Positions 35,187 through 45,599 of a stretch of 64,000 nucleotides of DNA are shown one piece after another. The notes beneath the pieces were generated by a model, which saw nothing but the letters and a program-made list of their open reading frames with translations, ran no database searches and was not told the DNA's origin. The stretch is taken from contig JAPDOI010001499.1 of NCBI GenBank assembly GCA_029168955.1, positions 1 to 64,000 of the forward strand. Reading direction: 5' to 3'. Source of the stretch: Aplectana chamaeleonis (taxonomy: Eukaryota; Nematoda; Chromadorea; Rhabditida; Cosmocercidae). Made by a program: the position numbers and the translations under genes. How positions within the stretch are numbered: the stretch's first letter is position 1; every line of letters begins with the position of its first letter.

Positions 35187-36170
35187 TCAGCATGCAAGTG
35201 ATCGACCGGGGAACTTTGCACACCCGGTGGCGATTCGAAGAGCCGCATTCTGTATGCGTTGCATCTTAGTCCAAGAGGATTCCGAAACCAGATGCTGCCA
35301 AACTGGGGCGCCGTATTCCAGTGCAGGCTGGAGAATAGCCTTATACGTTGTAATAATGGTTTCTTTGCTACTACCCCATGTTGTACCGCCCAGGGCTCTA
35401 AGCACGTTAAGCTTCGCTTTAACGATAGCCTGCTTCTGTTCCGTGTTCTTATGGAATTTGAGCGATGGATCGAGTACGAGTCCGAGAAGTTTTGGGAAGC
35501 GGGCGGCAGGCAAACGATCTCCATTCCATACGACATACGGATGTGCGCTGTGTTCAGATGGGTCCGTTGTGAGTACGGATACCGATGACTTTGACGCAGA
35601 AATCTTCAGCATTTTGCGGTCGAAGAAGCTTTTCAGTGCGGTCAAGTACCCGTTAATCTTAGCGGCGGCCACATTTATGTCCCGATCACGACACAAGACA
35701 GTCATATCATCAGGCAAAGCGGCCACCTTGATATCTTGGGGTGGGGCGGGCATATCTTTGAGGTACAGACTGAAGAGAGCAGGCGACAATACACCGCCCT
35801 GTGGGACTCCAGCTGTAATCGGAATGCTGTTTGAGACATGATTCTGGAACATCACTCTAGCCCGTCTTCCCTTAGTGAATGCAGCTATCCAGCGCTTTTG
35901 CCATGGCGGGATTGATGACTCCAGTAAGTTGTTTGATAAGATACCAAGATTCACTGTGTCGAAAGCCTTAGTGAGATCCAAGGCAACTGCTACAGTTCTT
36001 TCCGGCTTATACGCGTTGAAACCATCAATTGCATAGCTCGTAATTTCTAACAAAGCTGTCGTGGTGGAATGCATTTTTCTGAATCCATGCTGAAACACCT
36101 GTCTCTCGTTGTGCTCGGCCAGGTCTTTGACGATCAGCTTTTCAGCTACTTTAGCAAAAGAAGACAACAA
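35187..36170 (-). pseudogene. Reverse transcriptase frame of LINE D
   Basis: A 327-codon frame with the RT palm and thumb: FRKMHSTTTALLEI, LDLTKAFDTVN, WIAAFTKGRRARV, GVPQGGVLSPALFSLYL and KVAALPDDMTVLC, where LPDD stands where the family has YADD. The thumb follows with LLGLVLDPSLKFHKNTEQK and WGSSKETIITTYKAIL. It lacks the fingers region (RNSRAIGPDGICPAVLKK), which lies in another frame at 36172-36381. A frameshift at its end detaches the C-terminal segment (34651-35157). Confidence 0.92.
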
Positions 36171-36595
36171 GCTAATGGGCCGATATCCCTTGACTGGAAG
36201 CTTGGGGCTTGCCAGGCTTGGGCAGCGGAACGACGTTTGCCATCTTCCAATTCTGCGGGATAGTACACGACATGAACGAGGAGTTTATCACATCAGTGAG
36301 GAGCGGTAGTAAGTCAGTGGGTATCTTCTTCAAGACAGCAGGACATATCCCATCAGGACCAATAGCTCTAGAGTTCCGCATTTCGCTTTATAATCTTCTC
36401 AATTTGCGTCGTAGTAAACGCTTCGGCCGTGCTCATAAGCGGGAGGCGGCACAGCTCTCTTACAGTCACTCTATTCTGCGGACCTCGTTTAGCACTGGTG
36501 ATGAAAAACTTTTCCCGAGCGCATAAGCGGCTTCCTTTCCTGATTTGAATACGCCGTTGTCGAATTCGATAGTGGAGACGGTGGCGGGTGAGCTT

Positions 36596-37525
36596 TTACC
36601 CGAAAGCTTCCGTAAAACCTTTCCAAGTAGCTGCACTGTCCGTCCTAAAGTCCATCTGTCCGGTGAACTTCTCCCACTCTTCTTTCTTGTGTCTGTCCAA
36701 ATCCTTTTTGATCTCACTGTCCAGCTCAGCAACCACGGGGTCCAGATGATTAACCGCTCTCCTCGCATCTCTCGTTCTAATTTTGTCGAGGATTTCCCCG
36801 TTGACATTTGGATAGAACGTCTTGACGCGACCGATAGGGATAGCCGCATTCATGGCCTTGCGGATTGCGTCAGATAGATGGCACTCCTTCTGGTGCACGC
36901 TTCCATTCCACGGGTAATCTGCCGATAGGCGAAGCGCAACTTCACTGAACAGGCGCCAGTCTGCTCGGCCTAAATTAAGATAAGAACGTTGGCGAACACC
37001 AGAAAAGGGAGCGAGAGAATTGGATAGATCGATGTGGACAAAGACAGGAACGTGGTCACTTGGCAGAGTAGTCGAGGTAGACCATGAGCAGCAGCTAGAA
37101 AGGTTGGACGAGACAAGAGATATGTCTGGGCTAGAAGATCGGCCGCTGGCAGGGAGACGAGTGGGCTGATCATCGTTTAGAATGACCAGGTCGCACTCAT
37201 CTGCCCATTCTTCGACGTCATTTCCTCTAACATCAGGACCGAGAGACGAGCAAAAGGTGTGAGCGTTGAAATCACCCGCGAAAACGACCGAGGATGAGAG
37301 GGAGCAGTCGCTCAGCTGCTTGAGAAGTGGGATAGGATTGTAAGATGAAGGGCATGAAGTTGTAGGTGGAATGTATATGTTGAAAAGAGAAAGGGGTGTT
37401 TTTAGGGGAGATGGATTGGGAGGTACTCGAGAGTACCGTCCGTGGGGTGCTGGGAATGAGGTGTGAGGGAAGTGAAGATAGAATGAAAGTAGAGACTCCA
37501 CCGCCGAGAGATGACCTTGGAGCAT
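36596..37525 (-). pseudogene. Endonuclease and linker frame of LINE D
   Basis: A 309-codon frame carrying LSLFNIYIPPTTSCPSS, VVFAGDFNAHTFCSSLG (GDFN box), PDISLVSSNL and LPSDHVPVFVHIDL (SDH box), i.e. the second half of an APE endonuclease. A basic and acidic linker follows (KIRTRDARRAVNHLDPVVAE). It overlaps the upstream frame around a one-base shift and ends in another shift just before the RT. Confidence 0.88.
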
Positions 37526-38102
37526 GGTAAGAAGTATAGCCTGGGATATTGGGATGAGGATAGGTAGGGGATGGAGAGAGCTTGGTTTCTTGAACCATGA
37601 TCACGTCTGGATGGTAAGTACGTGCAAAGAGAGAGAGTTCAGAAAGCTTGGCACGAAGGCCGTTTAGATTTATATGCACAATGGAAAGGGGGCGATTTGA
37701 GATAGAGGAATCTGAGATGGAAGGTGAGGAGCATAACACACAACGAAAAGATGAGTTATGATGCCTCACAGAACTGAGACCCGAACAGGAGAGATGCACC
37801 CACCTTTGGCATCCGAAGCACTGGACGCTGGTATGTCTCCAGTTTACATCCTCTCCGCACGTGGCGCATTGGTACTTCTGAGCGGGTCCAGGATTCCTCT
37901 CCACGCCGGCCCTTTGTAGGAGAATCCGAAGGAGAGTTGCGGCCGGCCAGCACCTCTCCCATGACAAAAACCCTCTTTGTGGAGGGGATGACGTCGGTTT
38001 GCACGGAGGCGATCTTCTTTCCTCCACACTGCCACGGCACGAACGTACGACATCTCGGCAGCTCGCATACATCGGTTGCAAATGACTTTCCTTTGGTTTC
38101 AA
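37272..38102 (-). pseudogene. 2A-PHD-endonuclease N-terminal frame of LINE D
   Basis: The 276-codon frame passes through the LINE 5' end without an ATG of its own in this family frame. It reads CWPAATLLRILLQRAGVERNP (2A-like end, GVERNPGP), then the zinc finger with paired cysteines at CATC, CFGC, HLSC and CVLC (PHD-like C4HC3 pattern), then HINLNGLRAKLSELSLFA and DVIMVQETKLSPSP of the APE endonuclease. A frameshift near 37430 moves the rest of the endonuclease into another frame. Confidence 0.85.
37884..37907 (-). other. 2A-like motif GVERNPGP in LINE copy D
   Basis: Coding frame GGC GTG GAG AGG AAT CCT GGA CCC on the minus strand, between the leucine-rich segment and the PHD finger. It lacks the D that normally precedes V-E-x-NPGP. 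Confidence 0.7.
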
Positions 38103-38129
38103 TTCACTTTTGCTTTCATATTTTTAGTT

Positions 38130-39179
38130 ATGCCTGTGAACCGGCCACCGCTGGTTGATGAAGACGCTGTCAGGCGCTATTTTGGAGGGAGAGCTCACAA
38201 AATTGGAGCAAAAAAAAACACGGAAGTAGGTATTGATTTTGATAACAGTCTAGCTGATATGTGGTTGTCCAACTTTTGATGTACCCTACTGTATAATCTT
38301 TCTATCAATTTCATGATTTTCTCGTACAATAGATTCAGAAAACCAGTTTAGCTTCGAAACAACGTATTAAGGTTTTTTTTTTGAGGGAACGTGGATGAAG
38401 AGCTCCGAGCTAAGAACGAGGAGTTGGACCATATCAGGAGGCTGCGTGGAGAAGTCGTGCACGATATAGTCGAAATGGAGGATACGACACCAGGTATTTC
38501 TTGTTGGAATAAATCATATCATCGTTTGGTTTACATGGTGAGCCTTTCTTGTGGGAGGCGGACATAGCTCACCAGTGCGTACTGCGTCGCGGTCGGTGGG
38601 CGTCGCGCGCGACAAGATGGGCGGAGACGCGACATCCCTGATTTTTCATGAAATCAGATAGATTGACCAGATTGAATAAATCAGATAGAAGCATTATTAA
38701 CATTCCTGCATTTATTTCTAGTCACAAATGATAGCCATTCACTCGCATGGAGCGCTGAAAACTCTTCTGAACGGTGGAGGTCTTCAATGTTCGTCGCGCG
38801 CGTGACAATCACTGGACCGCGACGCGTACGCACGTGAGTGAGAACACAACAGGTGACGAAAGGAATCGTAAATTTTCTGACCCATTATGTAAAATTTCGT
38901 GTTGAGGTGGTGACAATTTCGTTTCAAAGTGAAAATTTGAGATGGAGGGTGGTGATTAATTTTTCGAAATTTAGCCTTTGGGGAGAAGCTCCCCGATAGA
39001 CCCTGTTTTTTTCCTATGAGTTATTTCTACTATTTCAGCACTACGCACACCCCACCACGCAGACCGCGCCGCAGGCAGATCTCGGTGAAGAACAGGAGCT
39101 TGAGGCAACTGCGGAGGCGCAATCGGATGGTCAGCCGGGAGATGCCGAAGACCAGGAAAGCCAGCTTCTGTCATACTAG
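38130..39179 (+). CDS. Putative small spliced gene, product unknown (3 exons, 130 aa)
   Basis: Exon 1 (38130-38229) starts MPVNRPPLVDEDAVRRYFGG. Exon 2 (38386-38537) reads NVDEELRAKNEELDHIRRLR and ends at ATG|GTGAGC. Exon 3 (39039-39179) follows CTATTTCAG and reads HYAHPTTQTAPQADLGEEQE to an acidic C-terminus ending ESQLLSY-stop. The phases agree across both introns (157 and 501 bp), and composition is coding-like, with a charged middle and a Glu/Gln-rich tail. I recognise no domain. The first ATG follows an acceptor-like TTTTTAG by two bases, so an upstream exon may exist, and LINE D sits only 68 bp away. It could be a fragment of a host gene disrupted by the LINE. Confidence 0.5.
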
Positions 39180-40129
39180 TGGAGCGACGCACGTACGCGT
39201 ACAGGAAAGTCAAATTTCTTTTTCTCGTTTCAAGTTTGACCCTCTGGTTCAAATTCAAAGCTGAATAGAGATTCTGCGTGTTAAATCTTTCCACTGAGCA
39301 AAATTCAGAAGTTTCAATCAGGAGGAAAACTTCCACTGTTTTTCTGCAGAAAAAAAACGCTATCACAAATCTCGTCAAAGTATAGGAAATTGTAGTATTC
39401 TACAAGCTGGGTGGGGTCGATGCCAAAACATATCTACCAGGTGATCTCCTATTAAAAATAACGCGTTATGTCTCAGTGCTTTTGAATCATTTCTAATAGT
39501 TTTCGTTACTAAGAAATAAATTGGTTCTCTTGCCGCACTATACTTGACGTGATCTCTAATGGCGCTTTTTTTTTGTTCAAAGAATCGTGAACAATTTTTC
39601 TCTGACTGAAACTTCCTAGTTTCTGCCTTAAGAGAGTAATATGAGACGCAAAATATGATTTCAGCACCCAATTTTAACGGAAAGGTCAAGTTTTAAACGA
39701 AACCTTCAAATTTGGCATTTTCTTGTACTTTGGACGCGCGCTGTGTTCTGATCTCGCTTGTTTCAATAATCACGTATACTGTCCATTCTTGAAAAAAAAC
39801 GTTTGCATATCTTCTTTTCTCGTCGTTGAGCCCACTACGATGTCAATTATAGCAATTTTTACTAGCTTTATTCCTTTATTTTTACTAGCTCTTTTGTTAT
39901 TATAAATCAATCACTTCCACTTGTTGAGCTGCTCTATTCGGTGTCGATTTCGATTGTTATGGGTTTTTAGAACTCTGTGTCCTAGTGGAAATTGAGTTTT
40001 CCAAAACTTTGTTCTGTAAAAAGCTGTTTTCAAATTCGTTCTCCAATTTTCTCGTGTATGCCGAACCCAAAGAGCGCACGAGTATGCTTGTATCCTGTCT
40101 TCCATCACTTACTCATTTCGCTACCATTT
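39180..40129. other. AT-rich spacer
   Basis: No gene seen. It may include 3' UTR of the putative gene to its left. Confidence 0.4.
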
Positions 40130-40490
40130 ATTCCCATTTGTGTATGATTTGTTTTGTTTTTCTGCCTCTTTCTGAACCTCGTGGTATCAATTGATCCGAC
40201 TAGGAACTTTTCGCTCCGCTGTTACGTGGATTCGCAGCTGCACCGATTAGAAAAATGTTATTTTGTTTTATTTGTTGTTTTCTTTCGACTTCTCAAACAC
40301 TGTTGTCCCCATTGACCCGGTCAGAATACGTGTCGCTTCGCAATTACGTGTGTTTGCAGCTGAAACAAAGGGAAATTGGTATTTTGTATGATTTGTTATG
40401 TTTTTTCAACTTCTCAAACATCTTTGTATCCTTTTGACCCGGTTGGAATACGTGTCGCTCTGCTATTACGTTGGTTCGCACCCGTCTTCG
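40130..40490 (+). repeat. Tandem repeat, three diverged units of about 120 bp
   Basis: Each unit contains TTTGTATGATTTGTTATGTT, CTTCTCAAACA, TTGACCCGGT and a GAATACGTGTCGCT...ATTACGTG block followed by a TTCGCAGCTG-type end. Units start near 40138, 40258 and 40378. A further 1.3 units lie at about 48250-48400, showing that the family is dispersed. Confidence 0.72.
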
Positions 40491-40700
40491 GTCACTTACC
40501 ACCCCACGACGGCGCGGCAGCCCCCGTCTCGCGCGATGGGTGCTGCGTCAGAGAAAGAGAGTCAGCACGCAGAGACGGAGTGCGGCCAGCAGCTCGGCTG
40601 CCGAGCGAGCCCGCCGCCAGCAGCTGGTCGACGTTATGGGTGCAAGCGATTCTTCAGAGAGTTTGGTGGATGATTTCGTAGATGGTGTGACTTTCACGTG
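40491..40700 (+). repeat. GC-rich segment adjoining the 120-bp array, coding-like
   Basis: CTTACCACCCCACGACGGCG at 40495 resembles the reverse complement of the segment ending at 48235, which also adjoins the 120-bp repeat. The two are therefore parts of one larger repeat. One frame here reads SAASSSAAERARRQQLVDVM and SSESLVDDFVDG and looks coding, but no gene context supports it. Confidence 0.4.
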
Positions 40701-41277
40701 AGGGGTTGACATCAGTTGCTCTCATCGATTGGTCAACGTAGTTACTGGCAACTCACATCATTTCTCAAAAAAAAATCTCGAACAATCTTGAGGCTGAGCT
40801 CCACAAAGTTCTGCAGAAGGGTGTCGCTTTTTGAACACCATTTGTTTTGCAAAAGAGCGAAAATAAAACTCCAAAAGTTCCAAGCGAGTGCGACCTTGAC
40901 GACTTGGGACGACGACTTTGCTACAACTTTATGTAGATAGGTTGAATAGCTCTTGCTCATCTGCATTTCGTAGTTTTGATCCCAAGGGATGCTCGTGATA
41001 CTCTTTGCTAGTTACGAGTTTACCGCGTTTCCTGGCAAGTATTTTAGATAAGTTCTCTACTTATAGTACGACTTGAGAAAAAATTCTTTTTTCGTAACTC
41101 GAAGATTAAAATATTCGACTTGATCCATGCATTTAATCAGTGATACGGTCGTTTTGATTGAGTAAGGTGACCATATATTATTTGAGCACTCATTCATTCC
41201 TTGAACCTAAAACTTATATCGTTAATGGAAGCTAGGCCTCCGCAGTAGAAAATTAAGCACTCTGATTGTATCATTGA
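40701..41277. other. AT-rich spacer
   Basis: No gene or clear repeat. Confidence 0.35.
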
Positions 41278-41408
41278 CATGGATCGTGAAGAGACTTCGC
41301 TTTCACTTTTGAAGGTTGGCGCAAACTCGGTTCACCTATGTTATAGCATATGGCACCGAGTTTGCGCCAACCCTCAACAGTGAACGCAAAGTCTCTTCAC
41401 GATCCATG
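41278..41408. repeat. Foldback hairpin element (131 bp)
   Basis: CATGGATCGTGAAGAGACTT at 41278 is repeated in inverse orientation at 41389-41408. The complementary arms extend about 57 bp each with a handful of mismatches and share GGTTGGCGCAAACTCGGT. The loop is about 16 bp. No clear target-site duplication. Confidence 0.85.
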
Positions 41409-41574
41409 CCGATGTTATGTAAATTAGTACTCAGGTTTATAGTAAAAATTATATATTAGGTACGAATTGTTTGCCTATTATCTCAAACAACTAGCAACTC
41501 TGTGGCTCTTTACTGAAAGATACTCAGAGATTTAATTGTTTGAATCTTCTTTGAATATACAGTTTTTATGCTTA

Positions 41575-41960
41575 TTTATTTAATGAAATATATAATTAGA
41601 GGGAAAATCAAGAAAAGGGAGAATAAAATAAAAATAATGGGAAGAAAAAGAAAAAGAACGAGCAGGAAAGAGAGGAAGAAGAGAGAAAAGAAGAAGAGGA
41701 TGAAGAAGAAAGTTGAAGGAAGAGAAGAAAAGCGAAAAGATGAATATGGAGAACAACAAACCAAATCAGAAAGAAAAAGAAGGAAAATATGAATAGGTTG
41801 AAGAAAAGGAGAAGTAGCGGAAAAGAAGATGTTGAAGAAAATGAATAAGAACGAGAAAGCCTAGGGAAAATATAGAGAAAAGAAGGAAGAGAAAAGGAAA
41901 GATGAAGGAGAAGTGATTGAAGAAATTGATGACGGTGTTACAACAAAAAGTTGGGTGAAA
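41575..41960 (+). repeat. Polypurine tract (GAA/AAG-rich)
   Basis: About 390 bp almost free of C and low in T. The apparent lysine/glutamate-rich open frame at 41568-41792 is a consequence of base composition, not a gene. Confidence 0.8.
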
Positions 41961-42041
41961 ATAAAAAAAAGTCTAGTGTTTAGGTGTAAATACAAACCCG
42001 TAAACATAGTAAATGATGATCGCGATCTACTTCACTGGATT

Positions 42042-42054
42042 GACACAAGATAAG
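42042..42054 (+). repeat. Target-site duplication of LINE copy E, left
   Basis: GACACAAGATAAG precedes the LINE terminus and is repeated at 45499-45511. Confidence 0.93.
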
Positions 42055-42208
42055 CTGCCAAGATGTCGTGCGTTCGTGCCGTGGCAGTGTGGAGGAAAGA
42101 AGATCGCCTCCGTGCAAACCGACGTCATCCCCTCCACAAAGAGGGTTTTTGTCATGGGAGAGGTGCTGGCCGGCCGCAACTCTCCTTCGGATTCTCCTAG
42201 AAAGGGCC

Positions 42209-42232
42209 GGCGTGGAGAGGAATCCTGGACCC
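42209..42232 (+). other. 2A-like motif GVERNPGP in LINE copy E
   Basis: Eight codons before AQKYQCATCGED of the finger, in the frame that starts at the LINE 5' end. Same position and spacing as in copies B, D and F. Confidence 0.7.
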
Positions 42233-43671
42233 GCTCAGAAGTACCAATGCGCCACGTGCGGAGAGGATGTAAACTGGAGACATACCAGCGTCCAGTGCTT
42301 CGGATGCCAAAGGTGGGGGCATCTCTCCTGTTCGGGTCTCAGTTCTGTGAGGCATCATAACTCATCTTTCGTTGTGTGTTATGCTCCTCACCTTCCATCT
42401 CAGATTCCTCTATCTCAAATCGCCCCCTTTCCATTGTGCATATCAATCTAAACGGCCTTCGTCGCAAGCTTTGTGAACTCTCTCTTTGCACGTACTTACC
42501 GTCCAGACGTGATCATGGTTCAAGAAACCAAGCTCTCTCCATCGCCTACCTATCCTCATCCCAATATCCCAGGCTATACTTCTTACCATGCTCCAAGGTC
42601 ATCTCTCGGCGGTGGAGTCTCTACTTTCGTTCTATCTTCACTTCCCTCACACCTCATTCCCAGCACCCCACGGACGGTACTCTCGAGTACCTCCCAATCC
42701 ATCTCCCTAAAAACACCCCTTTCTCTTTCAACATATACATTCCACCTACAACTTCATGCCCTTCATCTTACAATCCTATCCCACTTCTCAAGCAGCTGAG
42801 CGACTGCTCCTCTCATCCTCGGTCGTTTTCGCGGGTGATTTCAACGCTCACACCTTTGCTCGTCTCTCGGTCCTGATGTTAGAGGAAATGACGTCGAAGA
42901 ATGGGCAGATGAGTGCGACCTGGTCATTCTAAACGATGATCAGCCCACTCGTCTCCCTGCCAGCGGCCGATCTTCTAGCCCAGACATATCTCTTGTCTCG
43001 TCCAACCTTTCTAGCTGCTGCTCATGGTCTACCTCGACTACTCTGCCAAGTGACCACGTTCCTGTCTTTGTCCACATCGATCTATCCAATTCTCTCGCTC
43101 CCTTTTCTGGTGTTCGCCAACGTTCTTATCTTAATTTAGGCCGAGCAGACTGGCGCCTGTTCAGTGAAGTTGCGCTTCGCCTATCGGCAGATTATCCGTG
43201 GAATGGAAGCGTGCACCAGAAGGAGTGCCATCTATCTGACGCAATCCGCAAGGCCATGAATGCGGCTATCCCTATCGGTCGCGTCAAGACGTTCTATCCA
43301 AATGTCAACAGGGAAATCCTCGACAAAATTAGAACGAGAGATGCGAGGAGAGCGGTTAATCATCTGGACCCCGTGGTTGCTGAGCTTGACAGTGAGATCA
43401 AAAAGGATTTGGACAGACACAAGAAAGAAGAGTGGGAGAAGTTCACCGGACAGATGGACTTTAAGACGGACAGTGCAGCTACTTGGAAGGTTTTACGGAA
43501 GCTTTCGGGTAAAGCTCACCCGCCACCGTCTCCACTATCGAATTCGACAACGGCGTATTCAAATCAGGAAAGGAAGCCGCTTATGCGCTCGGGAAAAGTT
43601 TTTTCATCACCAGTGCTAAACGAGGTCCGCAGAATAGAGTAACTGTAAGAGAGCTGTGCCGCCTTCCGCTT

Positions 43672-43959
43672 ATGAGCACGGCCGAAGCGTTTACTACGGC
43701 GCAAGTTGAGAAGATCATAAAGGAAATACGGAACTCTAGAGCTATTGGTCCTGATGGGATATGTCCTGCTGTCTTGAAGAAGATACCCACTGACTTACTA
43801 CCGCTCCTCACTGATGTGATAAACTCCTCGTTCATGTCGTGTACTATCCCGCAGAATTGGAAAATGGCAACCGTCGTTCCGCTGCCCAAGCCTGGCAAGC
43901 CCCAAGCTTCAGTCAAGGGATATCGGCCCATTAGCTTGTTGTCTTCTTTGCTAAAGTAG
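43672..43959 (+). pseudogene. RT fingers frame of LINE E
   Basis: An open frame with KEIRNSRAIGPDGICPAVLK, LTDVINSSFMSCTIPQNWK and PLPKPGKPQASVKGYRPISL, the N-terminal RT motifs that bind template and nucleotide. A missing base near 43955 ends the frame before KVAEKLIVKDLAEH, which is in another frame. Confidence 0.88.
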
Positions 43960-44494
43960 CTGAAAAGCTGATCGTCAAAGACCTGGCCGAGCACAGCTTA
44001 CGAGAGACAGGTGTTTCAGCATGGATTCAGAAAATGCATTCCACCACGACAGCTTTGTTAGAAATTACGAGCTATGCAATTGATGGTTTCAAGGCGTATA
44101 AGCCGGAAAGAACTGTAGCAGTTGCCTTGGATCTCACTAAGGCTTTCGACACAGTGAATCTTGGTATCTTATCAAACAACTTACTGGAGTCATCAATCCC
44201 GCCATGGCAAAAGCGCTGAATAGCTGCATTCACTAAGGGAAGACGGGCTAGAGCGATGTTTCAGAATCATGTCTCAAACAGCATTCCGATTGCAGCTGGA
44301 GTCCCACAGGCGGCGTATTGTCGCCTGCTCTCTTCAGTCTGTACCTCGAAGATATGCCCGCCCCCACCCCAAGATATCAAGGTGGTCGCTTACGCTGATG
44401 ATATGACTGTCTTGTGTCGTGATCGGGACATAAATGTGGCCGCCGCTAAGATTAACGGGTACTTGACCGCACTGAAAGCTTTTTCGACCGCAAA

Positions 44495-45460
44495 ATGCTG
44501 AAGATTTCTGCGTCAAAGTCATCGGTATCCGTACTCACAACGGACCCATCTGAACACAGCGCACATCCGTATGTCGTATGGAATGGAGATCGTTTGCCTG
44601 CCGCCCGCTTCCCAAAACTTCTCGGACTCGTACTCGATCCATCGCTCAAATTCCATAAGAACACGGAACAGAAGCAGGCTATCGTTAAAGCGAAGCTTAA
44701 CGTGCTTAGAGCCCTGGGCGGTACAACATGGGGTAGTAGCAAAGAAACCATTATTACAACGTATAAGGCTATTCTCCAGCCTGCACTGGAATACGGCGCC
44801 CCAGTTTGGCAGCATCTAGTTTCGGAATCCTCTTGGACTAAGATGCAACGCATACAGAATGCGGCTCTTCGAATCGCCACCGGGTGTGCAAGAAGTTCCC
44901 CGGTCGATCACTTGCATGCTGAGACCCGCTTATTACCAGTAAGGGAGCACTGTGAGCTCCAGGCCCAACAATTTTTCATCAACATTGTCAAACAACCAAA
45001 TCACCCCTCTTGGAGAGTGCTAAACCCCGTCAGAGAAAGAAAGATCAGAAAGCCATTCGCCGATGCTCCCAGCAAAGTCAATCTGCAAAGATGGCACGAC
45101 TCACAGCAAGAACGACTCCGTCTATTGCGCGAGGAGCATACTCAGTTTGTACGGTGTCATCTGGAAAAGGCGGTCATTAATCCCATATTGGGGGTAGTGC
45201 CGCCCCAAGTCTGCACATCCGAGGCTCAACTCGGAAGAAGGGCCAGGTGCGCGCTCGCATCATTACGCTGTGGTCACTCTACAATGCTAATGTCTTATGT
45301 CAGCAGGATTGACAGCAGTAAATCTGATGTGTGCCCGGACTGCGGTACCATCGGCCACGATACCGCACATTTATTCAACTGTCCGGAGAGACCTACCACG
45401 CTGACCGTAATGGACTTATGGACAAATCCGTTACTGGTCGCCCAGTTCCTCAACCTATGA
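44495..45460 (+). pseudogene. RT thumb and C-terminal domain of LINE E (321 codons, open)
   Basis: It begins just after the YADD palm segment with MLKISASKSSVSVLTT and covers the thumb (FPKLLGLVLDPSLKFHK, TTWGSSKETIITTYKAIL, EYGAPVWQHLVSESSW, QRIQNAALRIATGCARSS). The C-terminal region ends in CPDCGTIGHDTAHLFNCP and DLWTNPLLVAQFLNL-stop. It is the full natural 3' part of the family protein, separated from the palm by a one-base shift near 44490. Confidence 0.9.
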
Positions 45461-45498
45461 CAAACCCTCAATGTGGCTGCAAAGAAGAAGAAGAAGAA

Positions 45499-45511
45499 GA
45501 CACAAGATAAG
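45499..45511 (+). repeat. Target-site duplication of LINE copy E, right
   Basis: GACACAAGATAAG after the (GAA)n tail, identical to 42042-42054. Confidence 0.93.
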
Positions 45512-45599
45512 AACACGAAAAACATTCAAGTCCAACCAAAGTTTCACGACACGTAACTGTCTACTTAAATCCCTCTTCTTGTCCTTAAATCTTCTACGG

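Larger units (their letters stand above)
34615..38061 (-). mobile_element. LINE copy D (2A/PHD/APE-RT family), full length
   Basis: Reverse orientation: the 5' terminus CTGCCGAGATGTCG lies at 38061 and the (GAA)n tail at 34615-34628. It is the best copy for reading the domain order: 2A-like motif (37884-37907), PHD-type finger CATCGEDVNW...CFGCQRWVHLSC...CVLC (about 37735-37880), APE endonuclease (about 37050-37700), a linker with an Asp/Lys-rich segment, RT (about 35500-36400), and the C-terminal CPDCG...HLFNCP finger (near 34730-34790). The active-site box reads LPDD, so RT is dead. The flanking duplication is short (GCGAG/GCGAGC), unlike the 12-13 bp of A, C and E. Confidence 0.94.
42055..45498 (+). 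mobile_element. LINE copy E (2A/PHD/APE-RT family), full length with 13-bp TSD
   Basis: It starts CTGCCAAGATGTCG and ends GGCTGCAAAGAAGAAGAAGAA, between perfect 13-bp duplications GACACAAGATAAG (42042-42054, 45499-45511). It is very close to copies A and D. The 2A-like box is at 42209-42232 and the endonuclease lies near 42420-43100. RT has YADD (VVAYADDMTVLC near 44385-44420), and the region 44495-45460 is open to the natural stop. The remaining faults are a small number of one- or two-base shifts (for example GGVLSP is broken at about 44312), so it is among the least damaged copies but still interrupted. Confidence 0.96.

Noticed and set aside
41568..41792. Lysine/glutamate/arginine-rich open frame
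   Set aside because: Composition artefact of the polypurine tract.
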